DNA of 64,000 nucleotides from Ramazzottius varieornatus (lineage: Eukaryota; Tardigrada; Eutardigrada; Parachela; Ramazzottiidae): contig BDGG01000002.1 in assembly GCA_001949185.1 (NCBI GenBank), positions 1,509,145 to 1,573,144 of the forward strand, written 5' to 3'. The notes below the pieces were generated by a model. That model made no database searches and was not told the origin of the DNA. It was given only the letters and a program-made list of their open reading frames with translations. The translations under genes and the position numbers were made by a program. Shown one piece after another: positions 24,898 through 36,930 of the stretch (positions are counted from its first letter, which is position 1; every line of letters starts with the position of its first letter).

Positions 24898-25389
24898 ATG
24901 AAGACTTTATCCATCGCTTTTCTGGCCACTTACTTCCTGGTTTTTCGTACCGGTTTTGTGGACGGCCTCTCCCGCGCTGGACCAAGCGATCACCGATCAA
25001 CAGCCCCTCGTGGCTTGTCCTTCAACGGCGGACTGCTTGAGCCGACCAAGACTCCTGACGCAGGGGACCTTACCATAACGGCGAATCAGCTAGACGAACC
25101 AACCGTGCCCCGATCCATAGATCATGAAGCTGATTACACGGAAGCGGATAGTCAAATGGACAAGCGCAGCATGGCAGTGAAACCTATGAAGCGAGTTACT
25201 GGAATGATGGGATTCCGGAGGTCCACCAAAGCCGCGTGGTATTTGGGCAAGCGGTCAGCAGCCGTAATGACACCGCCAACGGTCGTCGGGGTTCGATCTA
25301 TCAACCCTCATAGCCTGAAGTCGGCTCGCTGGTTGGGTCCCGTTCTGTATTTCTTCAGGAGCGGCACCGTAAATCGGTCGCGGCTGTAG
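24898..25389 (+). CDS. Probable neuropeptide/prohormone precursor (163 aa), novel
   Basis: A single-exon frame begins with a signal peptide (MKTLSIAFLATYFLVFRTGF, cleavage near residue 23). After an Asp/Glu-containing spacer comes a cluster of dibasic convertase sites: KR at 89-90, KR at 98-99, RR at 107-108 and GKR at 117-119. Predicted products are SMAVKPM, VTGMMGF and STKAAWYLG. The last carries the Gly needed for C-terminal amidation, giving STKAAWYL-amide. Further single and paired basic residues follow (SARWLGPVLYFFRSG). I do not recognise the family. The single amidated copy amid spacer acidic residues fits arthropod-type prohormones. The alternative, a secreted basic protein with incidental KR sites, cannot be excluded. 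Confidence 0.6.
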   Translation: MKTLSIAFLATYFLVFRTGFVDGLSRAGPSDHRSTAPRGLSFNGGLLEPTKTPDAGDLTITANQLDEPTVPRSIDHEADYTEADSQMDKRSMAVKPMKRVTGMMGFRRSTKAAWYLGKRSAAVMTPPTVVGVRSINPHSLKSARWLGPVLYFFRSGTVNRSRL

Positions 25390-26733
25390 AACGGGGTTTT
25401 TGAATGTTGCTAGTTTTCCTGTTACCTTAGCAGAGTCCCATGCGGATTGCGCTTTCCAAGTCTAAACCGGTCGAGATATAAAGCTTGCCCTGAGATACCC
25501 TAGTTTCGTATTTCCTCCCGGACCGAGTAGCGATTCTCTATAACTCGTTACTCGGGACAACGATTACTTCCCCTTGCCTCCCGAGGTCGCAATTTTCTCC
25601 AGCACCAATTTTTGAGTGACTTTATTACATTTATACGAGCTTTTGGAGAATTAGGTTGCGTGGCGGACAAAACACGAATGTATCATATTCTGACACCGGA
25701 ATTGAAGTGTTCCTCCCGTAAGCCAGATATTACTGTACTTCACGACGTGCATGCATGAGCATAGTCCATTCCAGTTCACATTCGGTTTTCAGCGGTTCAA
25801 ACTGGTTCCATACGGAATCAGCGGTCATCAGGCAGGAGCCGCTGGTTCTTTTCAGATGCTCTCTGGTGAACTTGAGCGTGCGCTTCGACTTAATTGCAGT
25901 GGGATGTATGATCTATACTTTGGACTACTTGCTTCAAAGGGTACCGTACCTGGAGCCCTAGTGACATTACGCCAAATGTGCTCTTTGTCCTAAATGACAA
26001 ACCTGAAAGCCTCAAACGTGGAAAACCCTTTCCTCCAGTCCTGAATTGCATCTTGTCCTCAGAGCCTCGTCCTCGAAGAATTTCCAACTCGACGACCCTT
26101 CAAACCTAAGTCCACTTTCCCAGAAGAATGCTTGCCACTACACACAACTCCAGGAAACACATAATTGTTGCACCGTCGAGATCCCATAGTGATTACTTGA
26201 GGTCGAGGCCACATGCACAAACATGGGTACGAAACCGTTGTCTCTGAGCACGTGTTGAATACGACCAAGAGTTTGTATAACAAGCGAAAACGCACTTAGT
26301 TCCAGACAGCGACGAATAATCCGGCTATTTGGAACTACTTCGAGTCGTCGAGGTGAGTTACTCAGGACTGGACACTCAGAACGCGCACTTAGGCCGAGAT
26401 TCCTGTTAGAGCTTGTGCACGTAATAAAAGTTTGCTGTGGGGGTTCGTGCACGTAGTAAAGTTCGGGAAAGTTAGTGCACTGAGTTACTACGCCACCTCA
26501 AACTTCCTGTGAAATTCTGAATCAATTCAGTGAGATACCATTTCGGGCTCGCAACATCTAGTAAACCATAACTACTGAAAACAACTGGGAATCCTCAGAT
26601 AAACAGTGCACAAGTTTCGTGAAGCTAGGAGAAGATCAAAATCACGATTTAATGCAAAGCGCAAGTCAGAATTGTGACTGCTTGCCGCTGCATGCATCGA
26701 TTCGATCGATGCAACGGTCATCTACTCAAGGAG
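25390..26733. other. Intergenic, no gene recognised
   Basis: Only short unsupported frames are present. Confidence 0.4.
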
Positions 26734-26865
26734 TACGAAAAGCAAGGTCTTACTTTGCTCACTATACGTCACGAGCTATGTGCTGGCTTGGTAAGCCTTG
26801 TGACGTACATATGACGTACATGAGCAAAGTTGTACACTGAACAAAGTGAGACCTTGCTCCTCGTA
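26734..26865. mobile_element. Short foldback element (132 bp)
   Basis: The left end TACGAAAAGCAAGGTCTTAC (26734-26753) is repeated inverted at the right end (GTGAGACCTTGCTCCTCGTA), and both continue with ACTTTGCTC-like arms. A second internal inverted pair TACGTCAC/GTGACGTA gives a near-continuous palindrome. It has no coding content; target duplication is uncertain. Confidence 0.6.
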
Positions 26866-28786
26866 TGAGTCGTATCCAAGAAGTAATGCCTTACTTCAAA
26901 CCCGTCGGGGCCAAAAGACACTCTATCACTGATTCGAACCGCGTGGAATTCATCACCAAGTTATCGTTCCATTATTAAGGAAAAGCAAGTGTAGACACAA
27001 AATACCAGATTACGATTGTGGCTGACGATTACATTGTTTCAGGGAAGAGCGGTGATCGGAGCCGAAGTTATCAGGTTCGCGACTGTCACGAGCCGAGATT
27101 TTTGGAATCCCTGAGAAAGTGGTGCGCAGAAATTTTAAGTTTTAATTAACTAACGGTGGTGAACGAAAGGTGATACGACCAGACAAACAGTGGTGGAAAG
27201 GTGGTATTAGGAGACTACGTAGTGAGAGACAATGGTGGTTTTCGGTGGTGTACAGAGGAATCTCCAAAATTTTTTGACCAACAGTATGTACAGCCTCTGT
27301 TCTCCTTAAGGTAACCCGTTAGCTCCGAGACCAGAACCTTGGTCGAAATAACCCGTCTTGACGCGATCATGAATTATTTTTGACGGAGCTTATCGTGGTA
27401 CCAGAACCTTGTGAGACAAGTACAGATATCAATAACTGTCAGCAAAACTGCAAAAGTATTCATAGTTATTGATCCAATAGCAGAGTCCAGAATTAATTCC
27501 TACATACTGTGCAACGTACGGCAGTACGCGACCATCAGCCGTCTAAAAATGTAGTTTTCGACCTGCGGCCCTGGTCTCTAAAGCAAGGATCAGTCACAAG
27601 GTATCTATAGAACAACACAGTCATCCTAAGATCGAGAGCAGAGAAGTTGCACTTTGCGCAGATGGTTTGGACAAAACGACTGAATTTAGGGATATTTAAA
27701 ACTTCAAGATTAGCAATTCGCTTCGCGATTCACGAAACGAAGGGGGCTCCTTTCGTGTATCCCGGAAGAGACTCTCCACCGATTTTAAAATTTTCCCGAA
27801 TCGCCTTCCGTATTACTCCGGCTGGCAATAAGCCCTGAGAAGCGTAATCGGTGCCCGGGCAATGCAGAACCTCCCCTCTGGACAATTAGACAATCAAAAT
27901 GCATTTTGGCCAGCACTTTTATAACTTGCTGGGTTAATTACCAAGCAAATTACCATGGCCGGCCTCGGTCGTTTGCTCCATCTTTTCTTTCAAACTGCCA
28001 CGCGTTTTGCAACCTCTCAGGGGTTCCAGCAATTCCTTTTATAAACCGTGATTTTCAAAATTGATTAGTTTTCGTTTGTTTGATTTCTCTTTATAAAGTG
28101 CAACCTCTCTCATCCTACACATTCAAACCGCAGTAACGAGGTGCCGGCTACAGAGATGATTGTGCAAAATGCCGCATGAGCGTTTAAGCACGTTATTCGA
28201 TATGCGGTTCATCAGATTCTTCGGTAGAGGAAATATTCTGCGAATTCAACAAACAAACTAGTAATAGTTCCACGGGCTCTGATGGATACCATTCACTCTT
28301 ACCTCCAATCCTTCCATTTCACACTCTTTTAGGTCGGGCACTCATAGTTCGTAGATACCTCTTTTCCCCTCGTCGACTTCCGTGGCTTGTTGTTCTCGAC
28401 AGGCCCCCGTAGGAGTTGCGCAACTAGTGAAACCGGACCGGGGTTGTAATTCAAGCGTACGATGCTGCGAGTACGCAGCGAATATTTACAATATTTGAGG
28501 ACCGGGTTGATTAAGGTCCCTACAGAAGGAACTTGGTGGTAAATAAATGCCTAGTACTTAAGAACCAAACACTTTACATCAAGGCATAACTATTTTATGT
28601 AAAGGGGATTTTGACTTTCTGATCCTGGAGATCCGCTTGTTGCAGTTCCACACTTATTGTTGTATTATTGGTTCGTAGATCTTTCCTAAGATTTTGTTAC
28701 AGGCGCGGTAATTTCTCCGAAGGAGAAGTATTTGTACAACCCAAATTAGGTAAATCCGCTACCAACGGGAGTATTTTCATCAATGT
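26866..28786. other. Intergenic, no gene recognised
   Basis: No supported frames. A GGTGGT-rich patch (about 27155-27250) and scattered duplications of ACCAGAACCTTG (27331, 27401) are seen. Confidence 0.4.
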
Positions 28787-28794
28787 CTAATTTG

Positions 28795-28926
28795 CAGGGC
28801 CGTCGAGGCCTGTATTGAATGTATCACGATTGCACTTTGACGTCACTGGTTGAGGCTGAGCACAGTGCAAACTGCTCGCGACGCATGACGTGGTTGATAC
28901 ATTCGATTCAGGCCGCGATGGCCCTG
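28795..28926. mobile_element. hAT-type MITE (132 bp), long terminal repeats and near-perfect 8-bp duplication
   Basis: Terminal inverted repeats of 32 bp begin CAGGGCCGTCGAGGCC (28795-28826) and end at 28895-28926 with CGCGATGGCCCTG. The flanks are CTAATTTG (28787-28794) and CTAAATTG (28927-28934), matching at seven of eight positions. CAGGG ends and 8-bp duplications are typical of hAT elements. Confidence 0.85.
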
Positions 28927-28934
28927 CTAAATTG

Positions 28935-29771
28935 TGTAATCGAGTTCGCTTTTCATTTCGATCTTCGGCGGCTAGTTATCGTTATTAGGTACCTTGCGTG
29001 CCAGCCAATATTTCACTGCGAACGTTCAGATTTCACGTCGCGCGGTGAGTCATCTGTGAGCGCGACGTAAATTACGTTGGGTGAGCTTCGTGACGGTGGC
29101 AAAATTACGACGAGGCCCCCTTTCGTTTGTCACGTTGAAATTTTACGACGACGCTGGCCCGTGAACAGTCACCCGCTTTTCGTAGTTACAGTAGTTTCTC
29201 GCAAAGCGCCAAATCAAATCGTCAACGACGAAAGGGACGATCTCTAGTCGTCAATTCCAACGTTCGAGATATTTTTTCTGACTGGCACGCAAAATACCTA
29301 TTGGCTTGCCGGACGGTTGAAGATTTGATTACTCTACACGCGATATTGCTGGGTTAGTGTGGCGGTCGACCTGAGACCAACCCTCAGGTGAGTCAACTGA
29401 TCTGACATCTTCATTCCGCTAATCTCTTTTCACCCCCAAAGAAATCAATGTGATGCCAGTCTTACTCTTCCCGGATGCTCGAACATCCACCTGAAACGTC
29501 AAAGTTGACCTTCACCTTCAGTGCCGCACTAAAAAAGAACTACCGTTACTGGTTTCCAGAGATACTAAAAAGGTCGAAGAGAACCGAACCTCGTACACGA
29601 GATTAATGTCCTATCTTGCTACCGGTGTGTCTGATCATGATAATGTCAATGTGAGCAACGACCGGTCGAGAAAGAAAAAATGCTTCTTTCCATACAGAAA
29701 TTTTCCCAGACAAAAATTCAGTAGCCGTTCTGCCAGACAGTAAGCTTGTGTCGTGAGCTTATGGTACTGGA
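28935..29771. other. Upstream region of the GPCR gene
   Basis: No gene recognised. The sequence CAAAATTACGACGAGG...AAATTTTACGACGACG (about 29099-29150) shows a short imperfect repeat. Promoter not identifiable. Confidence 0.35.
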
Positions 29772-31584
29772 ATGCATTCAAATAGCTCCTCCATGTCGAA
29801 CTATTCGCTTGCTCTGGTATTTCGAGGGGTCAGTTCGATCAATGGCACCAGAAGCAACACTAGTGCTTTGGGTCCATCAAGGGCTGAACTCGAGCGGTTT
29901 CTACCCGAAGTCTGGATGTGGGTATCGAGTCAGCTCATCATCACCCTTTTCGGCACCATCGCTAATGGTCTCGTGGTCACGGCCATCTGTCGCTTCAAAG
30001 AAGTCTGGCACAAATTTAACTTATTACTCCTCAGCCTCGCTACCAGTTCGCTTCTCTTCAACACCTTTACCATCCCCACCGCCGCTTTAGTCTTAATATC
30101 CCGCTCCTACACATCGGTTATCCCGGTAACTTGGTGCCGTTATTTCACTTACGTCCAGCACTCGTCCTCATTCGTAACCACGCTTTCGGTATGCTCCATC
30201 TCCATCAACCGTTTCGTTGCGGTTCTTTTTCCTGTCTTCTACCGTAAATTGTACACTCGATACACGGTCGCCATCTTTGCTCTGCCTTGCTGGATTCTGC
30301 CGTATGTTGTGGGTATTTTCGCTATGATGGAGATTACGGGAAAGTACGTCGCATTACCGCCCTTTGGCTTTTGTTCATCGACCGGAATTCATGGTTTTCT
30401 GGTGGTGACTCTGTTCGTTTATATTCCAACCGCGCTCATGGGAACTTGTTACTGTGCCATATTCGTCAAGCTTTTTGTGTCGCGACGAACAACAGTGAAT
30501 GCGGAGAACAGCAGGAAGGAACTGAAATGGATACTGCGTCGCCGACGCACGTCCTTGGCCATGTTCCTGAGTTTCCTGGTCTTTTGCTGTACTTATTACC
30601 CTACTACCATCCATTACGCCATTAGCCCGCAAAGTTCGCGAAATGACCCGGCTCTGTTCTTGTGGCTGAGGTCTTTGTTCTACACCGCGACCAAATTGAA
30701 CCCGGTATCCGAAAGAAATTTAGTACTTCGACATGATCAATATCCCATCAGAAACAAAAACGCGTCCTCTGTTTATCCCAGACACATTTAAGGCCATCAT
30801 GAACGGCTATTATTTGAACTATCCATCCGAAACGCTTCAAAACTTTTATATGGATAGATCAGAACATTACCATGCATCCGATCCACATCAGAAAGTTTAA
30901 AAATGAGCTCAGGAGACATCGGCTCTCTCATTTACCGGCCGATTTTGCAGGATCGGATGCATGTTCCGGGGGCGGGGATAACCCTAAGTTAGATTATTCG
31001 ACTGAAAGGACTTCGGTATCTTGAACAATGTCAATGTTTGCTAATATCGCGAGGTTCAAGATCGAATATTTCACATATCGAAAAGAATGAAATGGTCGGG
31101 ATGCCATAAACGACAAGCAGTCACCTATCATCCTTCTCAACCGGTCTCGGGCGCGATGAAGCGGCCCACTGTCCATTCGAACAAGAAAGGAAAATTGTGG
31201 CCTCAGGTCTCCTAACACGTTACCGTTACATCAGTGATGCTGAACAGCGGTGGCGCTGTCGTCGGGAGTAACTTGCAGCGTTGAGTCTCTAAATCGATTT
31301 TGCGCGTTCACCGTAGTGCTGCCAATAGAGGACCAAAACTTAGACGGTAGAGGAAGAATCGGTCTATACTTTTACACCAATATCTTTGCTGCAGAGATAA
31401 CTGCTTATTTCTGAAGACTGCCCCTCCATACTGGCCTTAATACTTGCAGATTATATACGCCAGTACGAATCCTGAGTTCCTCAACGCCTTCCGTGCCATC
31501 CTATGCTGCAAAGGTCGTCGAGGAGAGGAACCACTTCAGCCTGCCACATCGAAAGGCAGTTCAGCAACACGTCGTGACGGATAA
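29772..31584 (+). CDS. Rhodopsin-family (class A) G-protein-coupled receptor, two exons
   Basis: Exon 1 (29772-30704) gives an N-terminus with several NxS/T sites and six transmembrane segments plus most of TM7. Exon 2 (31450-31584, after a TTGCAG acceptor) completes TM7 as LNP|IIYASTNPEF, restoring the class A NPxxY motif, followed by a Cys-Cys palmitoylation-like tail and a stop. The protein is about 355 residues. The TM3 end reads SINRFVAV, so the usual D/ERY is NRF. TM1 has the conserved GTIANGLVV Asn, and Cys residues fit a TM3-ECL2 disulphide. The NR[YF] motif, short loops and overall look recall the moody/Tre1 and melatonin-related orphan group. The ligand is unknown. The intron holds a 93-bp palindrome (30871-30963). 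Confidence 0.85.
30871..30963. repeat. Palindromic pair in the GPCR intron
   Basis: CATGCATCCGATCC (30871-30884) is repeated exactly inverted at 30950-30963, with 65 bp between. This may be a very short foldback element; no duplication of flanking bases is obvious. Confidence 0.55.
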
Positions 31585-32133
31585 TCGTTCTGTCGGCCGG
31601 GAGTAAACCAAAGCCCTCGAATCTCTACGAGGAACTGACTAAAACTTGAGCTTCATCGAGATGCATTGTGAAACTACACGCCACCATCTTCATCAGTGAT
31701 GTTTTTCTGACCGGCGTCTTTATTATTTCAACACTGCTCTTGCTTGATAATTACTTGCGAGTACGAGACTGCTTTCAGTAAGCCATAAGAAAACACTCAA
31801 CATGAAGACGCCCACAACTTTATCAATTTAATTTTACAATTACAAGGCCCGTCTAAAATCGCACGACTCAGTCGCGCACTGCTGTATCAAAGCAGAGCCG
31901 CTAAGTAGCTAATCGAGTGGAGTGTTCCGTTTTGTGGCTGATTTTTCGTCCACTTCGGTCGTACGCTGTAAGAAAGCTCAGACCAAACAGAAAACGGATG
32001 GAGACGGAGCCTCACTGGTACCGCTGGAAATTCCCCTTGCGTGAATCAATGGAGCCTGGCTTGATTGAGTACATCTGTTTTGAGCAAGCTGCCATTTTGA
32101 ATTTGCTCCGTGGAACAATTTATTTTGGGTGAT
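31585..32133. other. Intergenic, no gene recognised
   Basis: No supported frame or repeat. Confidence 0.35.
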
Positions 32134-33128
32134 GCTATAAGCACCCCTTGGAACCCCCTTTGGCTGTAGGCACCCCTATCACACCCCGTTCAGCTATAGG
32201 CACCCTGGTTCAATTCATTGATTCAAACACTCCTTTAATGCGATATCACCAGGGACACCCCTGTTTTTGAAATCAGTCTTTCCTTCGGAGGTATGGTACC
32301 AGAAGCGCCTGGAAAGAGCGCTACACCCACCGACCCAATTGTGCACCTAGAGGTCTATAACAGTCAACGAGGACCACCTGAAAGACATCCGTACCCCAAA
32401 CAGGATTATTTCAGCCTTCAGTATAATCTGTCAGAGAATCTATGGCAAGGACTTTGCGGGTTCCACGGATCTTACGATCATTGGCTCGTGTCATCCAGGT
32501 TAGCAGGATGTGCGTCATATTCAAGATGAAATTGCAGCGGGACGAGCTTGCGTTCGAGGACACTATGGGTCTTCGCATTCTGTACTGTCGCACAAGCGAC
32601 GAAACCCCGAAGTCGTGTATGTATACAATAGCCTGAACTCTGACCTCTCAGACCACCTAAAACTTCAGCTCTCTCAGGTACACGGGGGAGAAACTCGGGA
32701 TGTGACCGTAGAGTTTCCGTCAGTTCAATTACTACCTTACGGGAGTAACTTATGAGGCCCTTTGGTATGTAGTTTCATGGTGGAGGTCGGGTAGAACAAG
32801 GACCCAAGTGGATAATGAAACCTCGACTGATTATTACAGTAGACGAAGCTGTCGCAATTCAAGGTAGCCTTAATAGCGTGCTGGCCAATAGATCCATTGA
32901 TGGATGGAGCGCTTGATGAAAACATGATTTTCGCCTCTCGATTATGTTTTCTGCCTCTGAAACATGGTTTCTATCTCTCAGGCAAATTCGGGGTGTCGAT
33001 AGCTATCTACCGGATTAGGATTTTCCTAATTAGTGATTGAGTAGGGGTGCCTCCAGCAAAACAAGAATTAAATAGGGGTGCGATAAGGGTGCCTATAGCC
33101 AAACGGGTTTTTCAGGGGTGCCTACAGC
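32134..33128. mobile_element. Foldback element with GGCTRTAGGCACCCC arrays at both ends (about 1 kb)
   Basis: The left end has three variants of GCTRTARGCACCCC (from 32134) interleaved with TATCACACCCC. The right end has the inverse: GGGTGC at 33043, 33075, 33088 and 33115, each followed by CTMYAGC-type sequence. Order and spacing mirror each other (GCTATAAGCACCCCT...GGCTGTAGGCACCCCTATCACACCCC against its inverse). The centre (32280-32990) is unrelated and non-coding. No target duplication was found. Confidence 0.7.
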
Positions 33129-34924
33129 CATTTCTATTTACTTTCCTGAGAAATTCGATCCCTCTGTCGATTAAGTTTCAGGATCTGTTCTCCGTCTGTA
33201 AGTGCTCTAGTCGGAGAGGTGACGAGTTTGCTCTGGAGCCAGGAATGCCACTGTCCAACAGATGGGAACGACGAGAGGATCGGAGGAAAGGCGTCTAACT
33301 ATCAGCGTGGTGATCGTTTGTTCCCGTAGACCCGCGTGCTTTTGCCCGAGCTCGGCACATCGCCCTCTAGGTGACAATCCTACTTTCTTACCCGAAGGCC
33401 CGAAATCTGTTTGACCATAAGTCGAAGAAACTGCGAACTATGGCATTTGCAGTGGGATGCCGGCTTGGCACTATTGATTATGCTAACTGTTGATTAACTG
33501 ACTTTGATCTAATGCGCGAGCTCGTGGTTCCATTAAGTAAGCAGACTGATGCAACGCGTCAAGCAGTTTCAGGTCGATGGGATTCCATATGTCGGCTGGC
33601 GTACATTCTCGCTGCTTGATGACTGATCACTGCTTCTTGTCCACAGGTCAACCCATCTGCAGTCGGGACATAACTTTCCTAACTTGTCTTTCCTTATCTT
33701 ATCTGTTCCTGCCTGCGTTGTGGCATATTTAAGATTTGTTCAAGGTCGACACGGTGTGACAGAATCCACGATTTCCCGTTTTGCATGTGTATGGCTTTCT
33801 GTGATCTTCGTCGATCTTTTTTTCGGCTAAATCTTATGCAGTTTTATACTTGTTGTGGTGCGGCGTTTTACGAAGTTTTGCGCGGTTTTTGTTTGTTTCG
33901 AAGAAATTAGATATTTCTCCGGAAATCATGTTTCTCGTCATTGCTTTCGTTAGGCAAAACAGTAAAATCTGTGCCTGAATCAAGCCTTTTTTCGGCTTGA
34001 AAGAACAGCCGATTCAAAGCTTTTCTGATACATGCGGCTGGCCTAATTATTGGCCTGGAAAAAACTTCTGGCCGGACGGGCTGGCGGCAGTTTAACGCAG
34101 AGATTGTTGTGTCGTGGCAGAAACTAACCCTGTGACGTCAGCAAGTAAAATTTCGCAGTTCAATGTGCGAAATACAGTGTCATTCCAGATTTCGTTTCTT
34201 ATTTCGTACGAGGTAAGGGACATGGAGTTTTCCAGTGGAAACTTCGGACATGGAAATTTCCAAACTGCGGTGTAGGGTGGCACCACAATATCTGACTGTT
34301 TTGTCAAGTGACGTCTTACAGACTGGAATGTGCAACCGCAGCTAAGATCTGTGGTACGGTAACGAATAGTCGGTGCAATGTAAACATTCGGTTGCACTTC
34401 TTTTTCCATAAAGCCAAGCTCTCCGTACATTACTATTCCCTGATTCCCACATATCACCTAGAGGTAAAAACTCAAATAATGCAGAAAAAAGACACACAAA
34501 TTGATGTACTCGCAACAGGAAAGTCAGGAATCTCGGTAAGGTTGAAAACAATACGAGTGTTACAAGAATATTCTAAGGAGTTAACCAGAACGGAGGTGTG
34601 ACGTCTTGACGTAAGTCTCCGTAGAAGACTACACAAGCGCCTCTTCAGGCCTACGTTTTTTTTCTTGTCCAGGCTCTTTAACATTGGATTTTATCCTGTC
34701 TCCTGCAGACCTTCCTTTCTCACCTTTGCACCGTCAAATGACTCGGAAGCGGCTTGGCTATGATCAGAAAGACTTTCTCTATTGACTGACTTACCGTACG
34801 ACGCAATCTCACCAGCAGCTACGTTAAAACAACCTAGAAATTTTTATGTCCAAAATTCTCACTGGAAAACTCCATGTCCTTTACCTCGTACTTCTTTTCC
34901 CATTCTTGAGGAAGGTTAGCATGG
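33129..34924. other. Intergenic, no gene recognised
   Basis: Only unsupported frames are seen. GGCC-rich short inverted repeats occur near 34041-34085. Confidence 0.35.
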
Positions 34925-35070
34925 AATGTGCCGGAAGGTCTTGGAGCAAGAGACAGCGAAAGTATACGGAGGATAGCCTGAAAAATGCAGTTCATGCGGT
35001 TGCCTTCATAAGGTGGTGGACTGCCTACGTGAAGGCCGTTCCGGCAAGAAAAGTCAAGTTTCAAGGTTGA
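34925..35070 (+). pseudogene. psq-type helix-turn-helix relic of a pogo-like transposase
   Basis: The frame reads RSWSKRQRKYTEDSLKNAVH, an excellent match to the start of the psq/CENP-B N-terminal DNA-binding domain of pogo/Tigger transposases. The expected second half (AAxxYGVP...TL) is not preserved, and no DDE domain follows nearby. Confidence 0.6.
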
Positions 35071-35819
35071 TTCGCCATCAGAGCTGCATTTGCCTAGCAA
35101 AATAACCAAGCATAAAGAAGGGTATCAGATCTACGATGATTGAGAAGATTTCTGCAAACGTTTGGTTGTTCGTGTAGGTAAAGCGGTAGTGTGTGGTGAA
35201 ACCAGTTCTGTTTCAGCCGCAAGCGAATACAGCTGACGGAGCCGCTGATTCGGAAATCAGTAGCCAGAAATTTTGTCCAGCCCAATAATTACGCCAGCTG
35301 CGTGTAATGAATAAATAGTATTTCGTGGTCCAAACCTTCCTATTTTCACATACGAAAATAGCTCTTTTGATACAATGAAAACAGCATCTTCGGTGCTTCT
35401 TTAGCTCAAGAATTCAGCTTCTTTGATATTTAAAGACAGGCTTTTTCAGATCCGAGAAGCTTCGTAGGTTCACTTGTTGCTGGCCGCGTTTATGCGGTGC
35501 AGGCTCTCAACAATATTTTTCGAGGAGGTGACCTGCCGGTTAGGAAATTGGTCCGTGAGGGATCGTTCGAGTACCATATTACGTAAGATTTCGATACTGA
35601 AGGCCACAACCCCTACCTCCTCTTGTAAGCACTGCGCAATATTCCCAGAGCCACTACAGTAATAATCCTCACTTCTTCAGCACGTCACAGGCAAGGCCGC
35701 GTATTGAAGAATAAGGGCCTTCAAAGACTAAACTGGCCCGGCGGTGTAATTACACCAGCTACTTTGGTGGATACACCCTGAAAATTTCAGACCAGTCAGA
35801 AAAGCGGTAGTTTCCAAAA

Positions 35820-36105
35820 ACTAGTTTCTCAGTTTTCCGTTCAAGTCATGCGGTGCTGTGAGCCAAAACAGTTAGATCACGAGCTGGGCTACTCGAAAAG
35901 TCATCAAAACCATGAATCTGACGATCAGGTCAAAAGCGAGAATTGTTTTCATAGAGCAAGGTTTAAATAGCCGAATTTGCTGTTTGAAATTAATTTTCTG
36001 AGTTATCTTGATGTTACCGTGGATCTTTTCAATTTTGACGTAGAACCAAGACAGTTGTTGGCCTGTTGATAGTAGGTGTCGGATCGATCCTCCAACATGG
36101 CGTCC
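35820..36105 (+). repeat. Dispersed repeat family R1, copy 2
   Basis: Partner of 20085-20365, same orientation. The conserved order of anchors is TTTTCCGTTCAAGTCATGC, CATAGAGCAAGG, ACCGTGGATCTTTTCAATTT and CCTGTTGATAGTAGGTGTC. Confidence 0.75.
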
Positions 36106-36471
36106 TGTGGACAGCACAGGACAATCTACCTACCGGGTAGGACGAGTTACGTTATACGCTGTCGATCGTAAGGTAAGGTTCGTGCCACTGTCCATTTGTC
36201 TGATCGGCAGGGTGCTGAGGCGAATCAGTTTTGTTCTAATCAACCGGCCGTTTACTCCACAGTTGATTTGTACCGAATTGATTGATGGGGCACCAATACA
36301 TGACGCAGCAATAACTTAGTAAAGCTGAAAAAACTCCAAAAATTCCCAGAAAATTTACAGAAAAATTCCAGGATTTTCCCAAGATTCGTGCTTCTAGACG
36401 CTCGAGCACCGCTTGAGAAGGGACGGCGCAAGCTCTCCGGAGGATTTGAGTCATCTTATGGTACTTTTGCC

Positions 36472-36922
36472 TAGTGATGGGCATTACACGCAGATGGTCT
36501 GTGTAATGTAAATTGTAATGTAAAATGGTGTAATTGTGAAATTTTAATTACATTTTATACCATTTTACATTTTACAAACCTAGTTTATAACGTATAAAAG
36601 TGATACAAGCGAGTAAAATGTCAGACCAGCAACTACTGCGTTTGCACAAAACATATTTCTGTGCAATTGTTTCCCAGAAATAGATAAAAATACGGGTTTC
36701 AATAGACATAAGCTTACAAAATGGCCATATTGACGAAGGTTTTCATAATTGTGCCACGTAAATCGGCCGGATTCAGATTTTTCGCGGCAAAATGCTCAAA
36801 CATACCACAGATTTCCGGCTTGTAAAACATGTAATTACATTTGCATTTGCACCACAACTTCCCGGCGGACGTAATGTCGTGTAAATGTGTAATTGTAATG
36901 TAAAATATAATACTCATCATTA
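36472..36922. mobile_element. hAT-type MITE (451 bp) with intact 8-bp target duplication
   Basis: The ends read TAGTGATGGGCATTA and (inverted) TAATGATGAGTATTA. CTTTTGCC occurs on both sides (36464-36471, 36923-36930). Inside each end lie repeated TGTAATTGTAATGTAAAAT-like motifs in both orientations, making an A/T-rich foldback. There is no transposase. Confidence 0.9.
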
Positions 36923-36930
36923 CTTTTGCC

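Noticed and set aside
26925-26945. GATTCGAACC resembling a tRNA B-box on the minus strand
   Set aside because: No A-box or cloverleaf partners at the right spacing.
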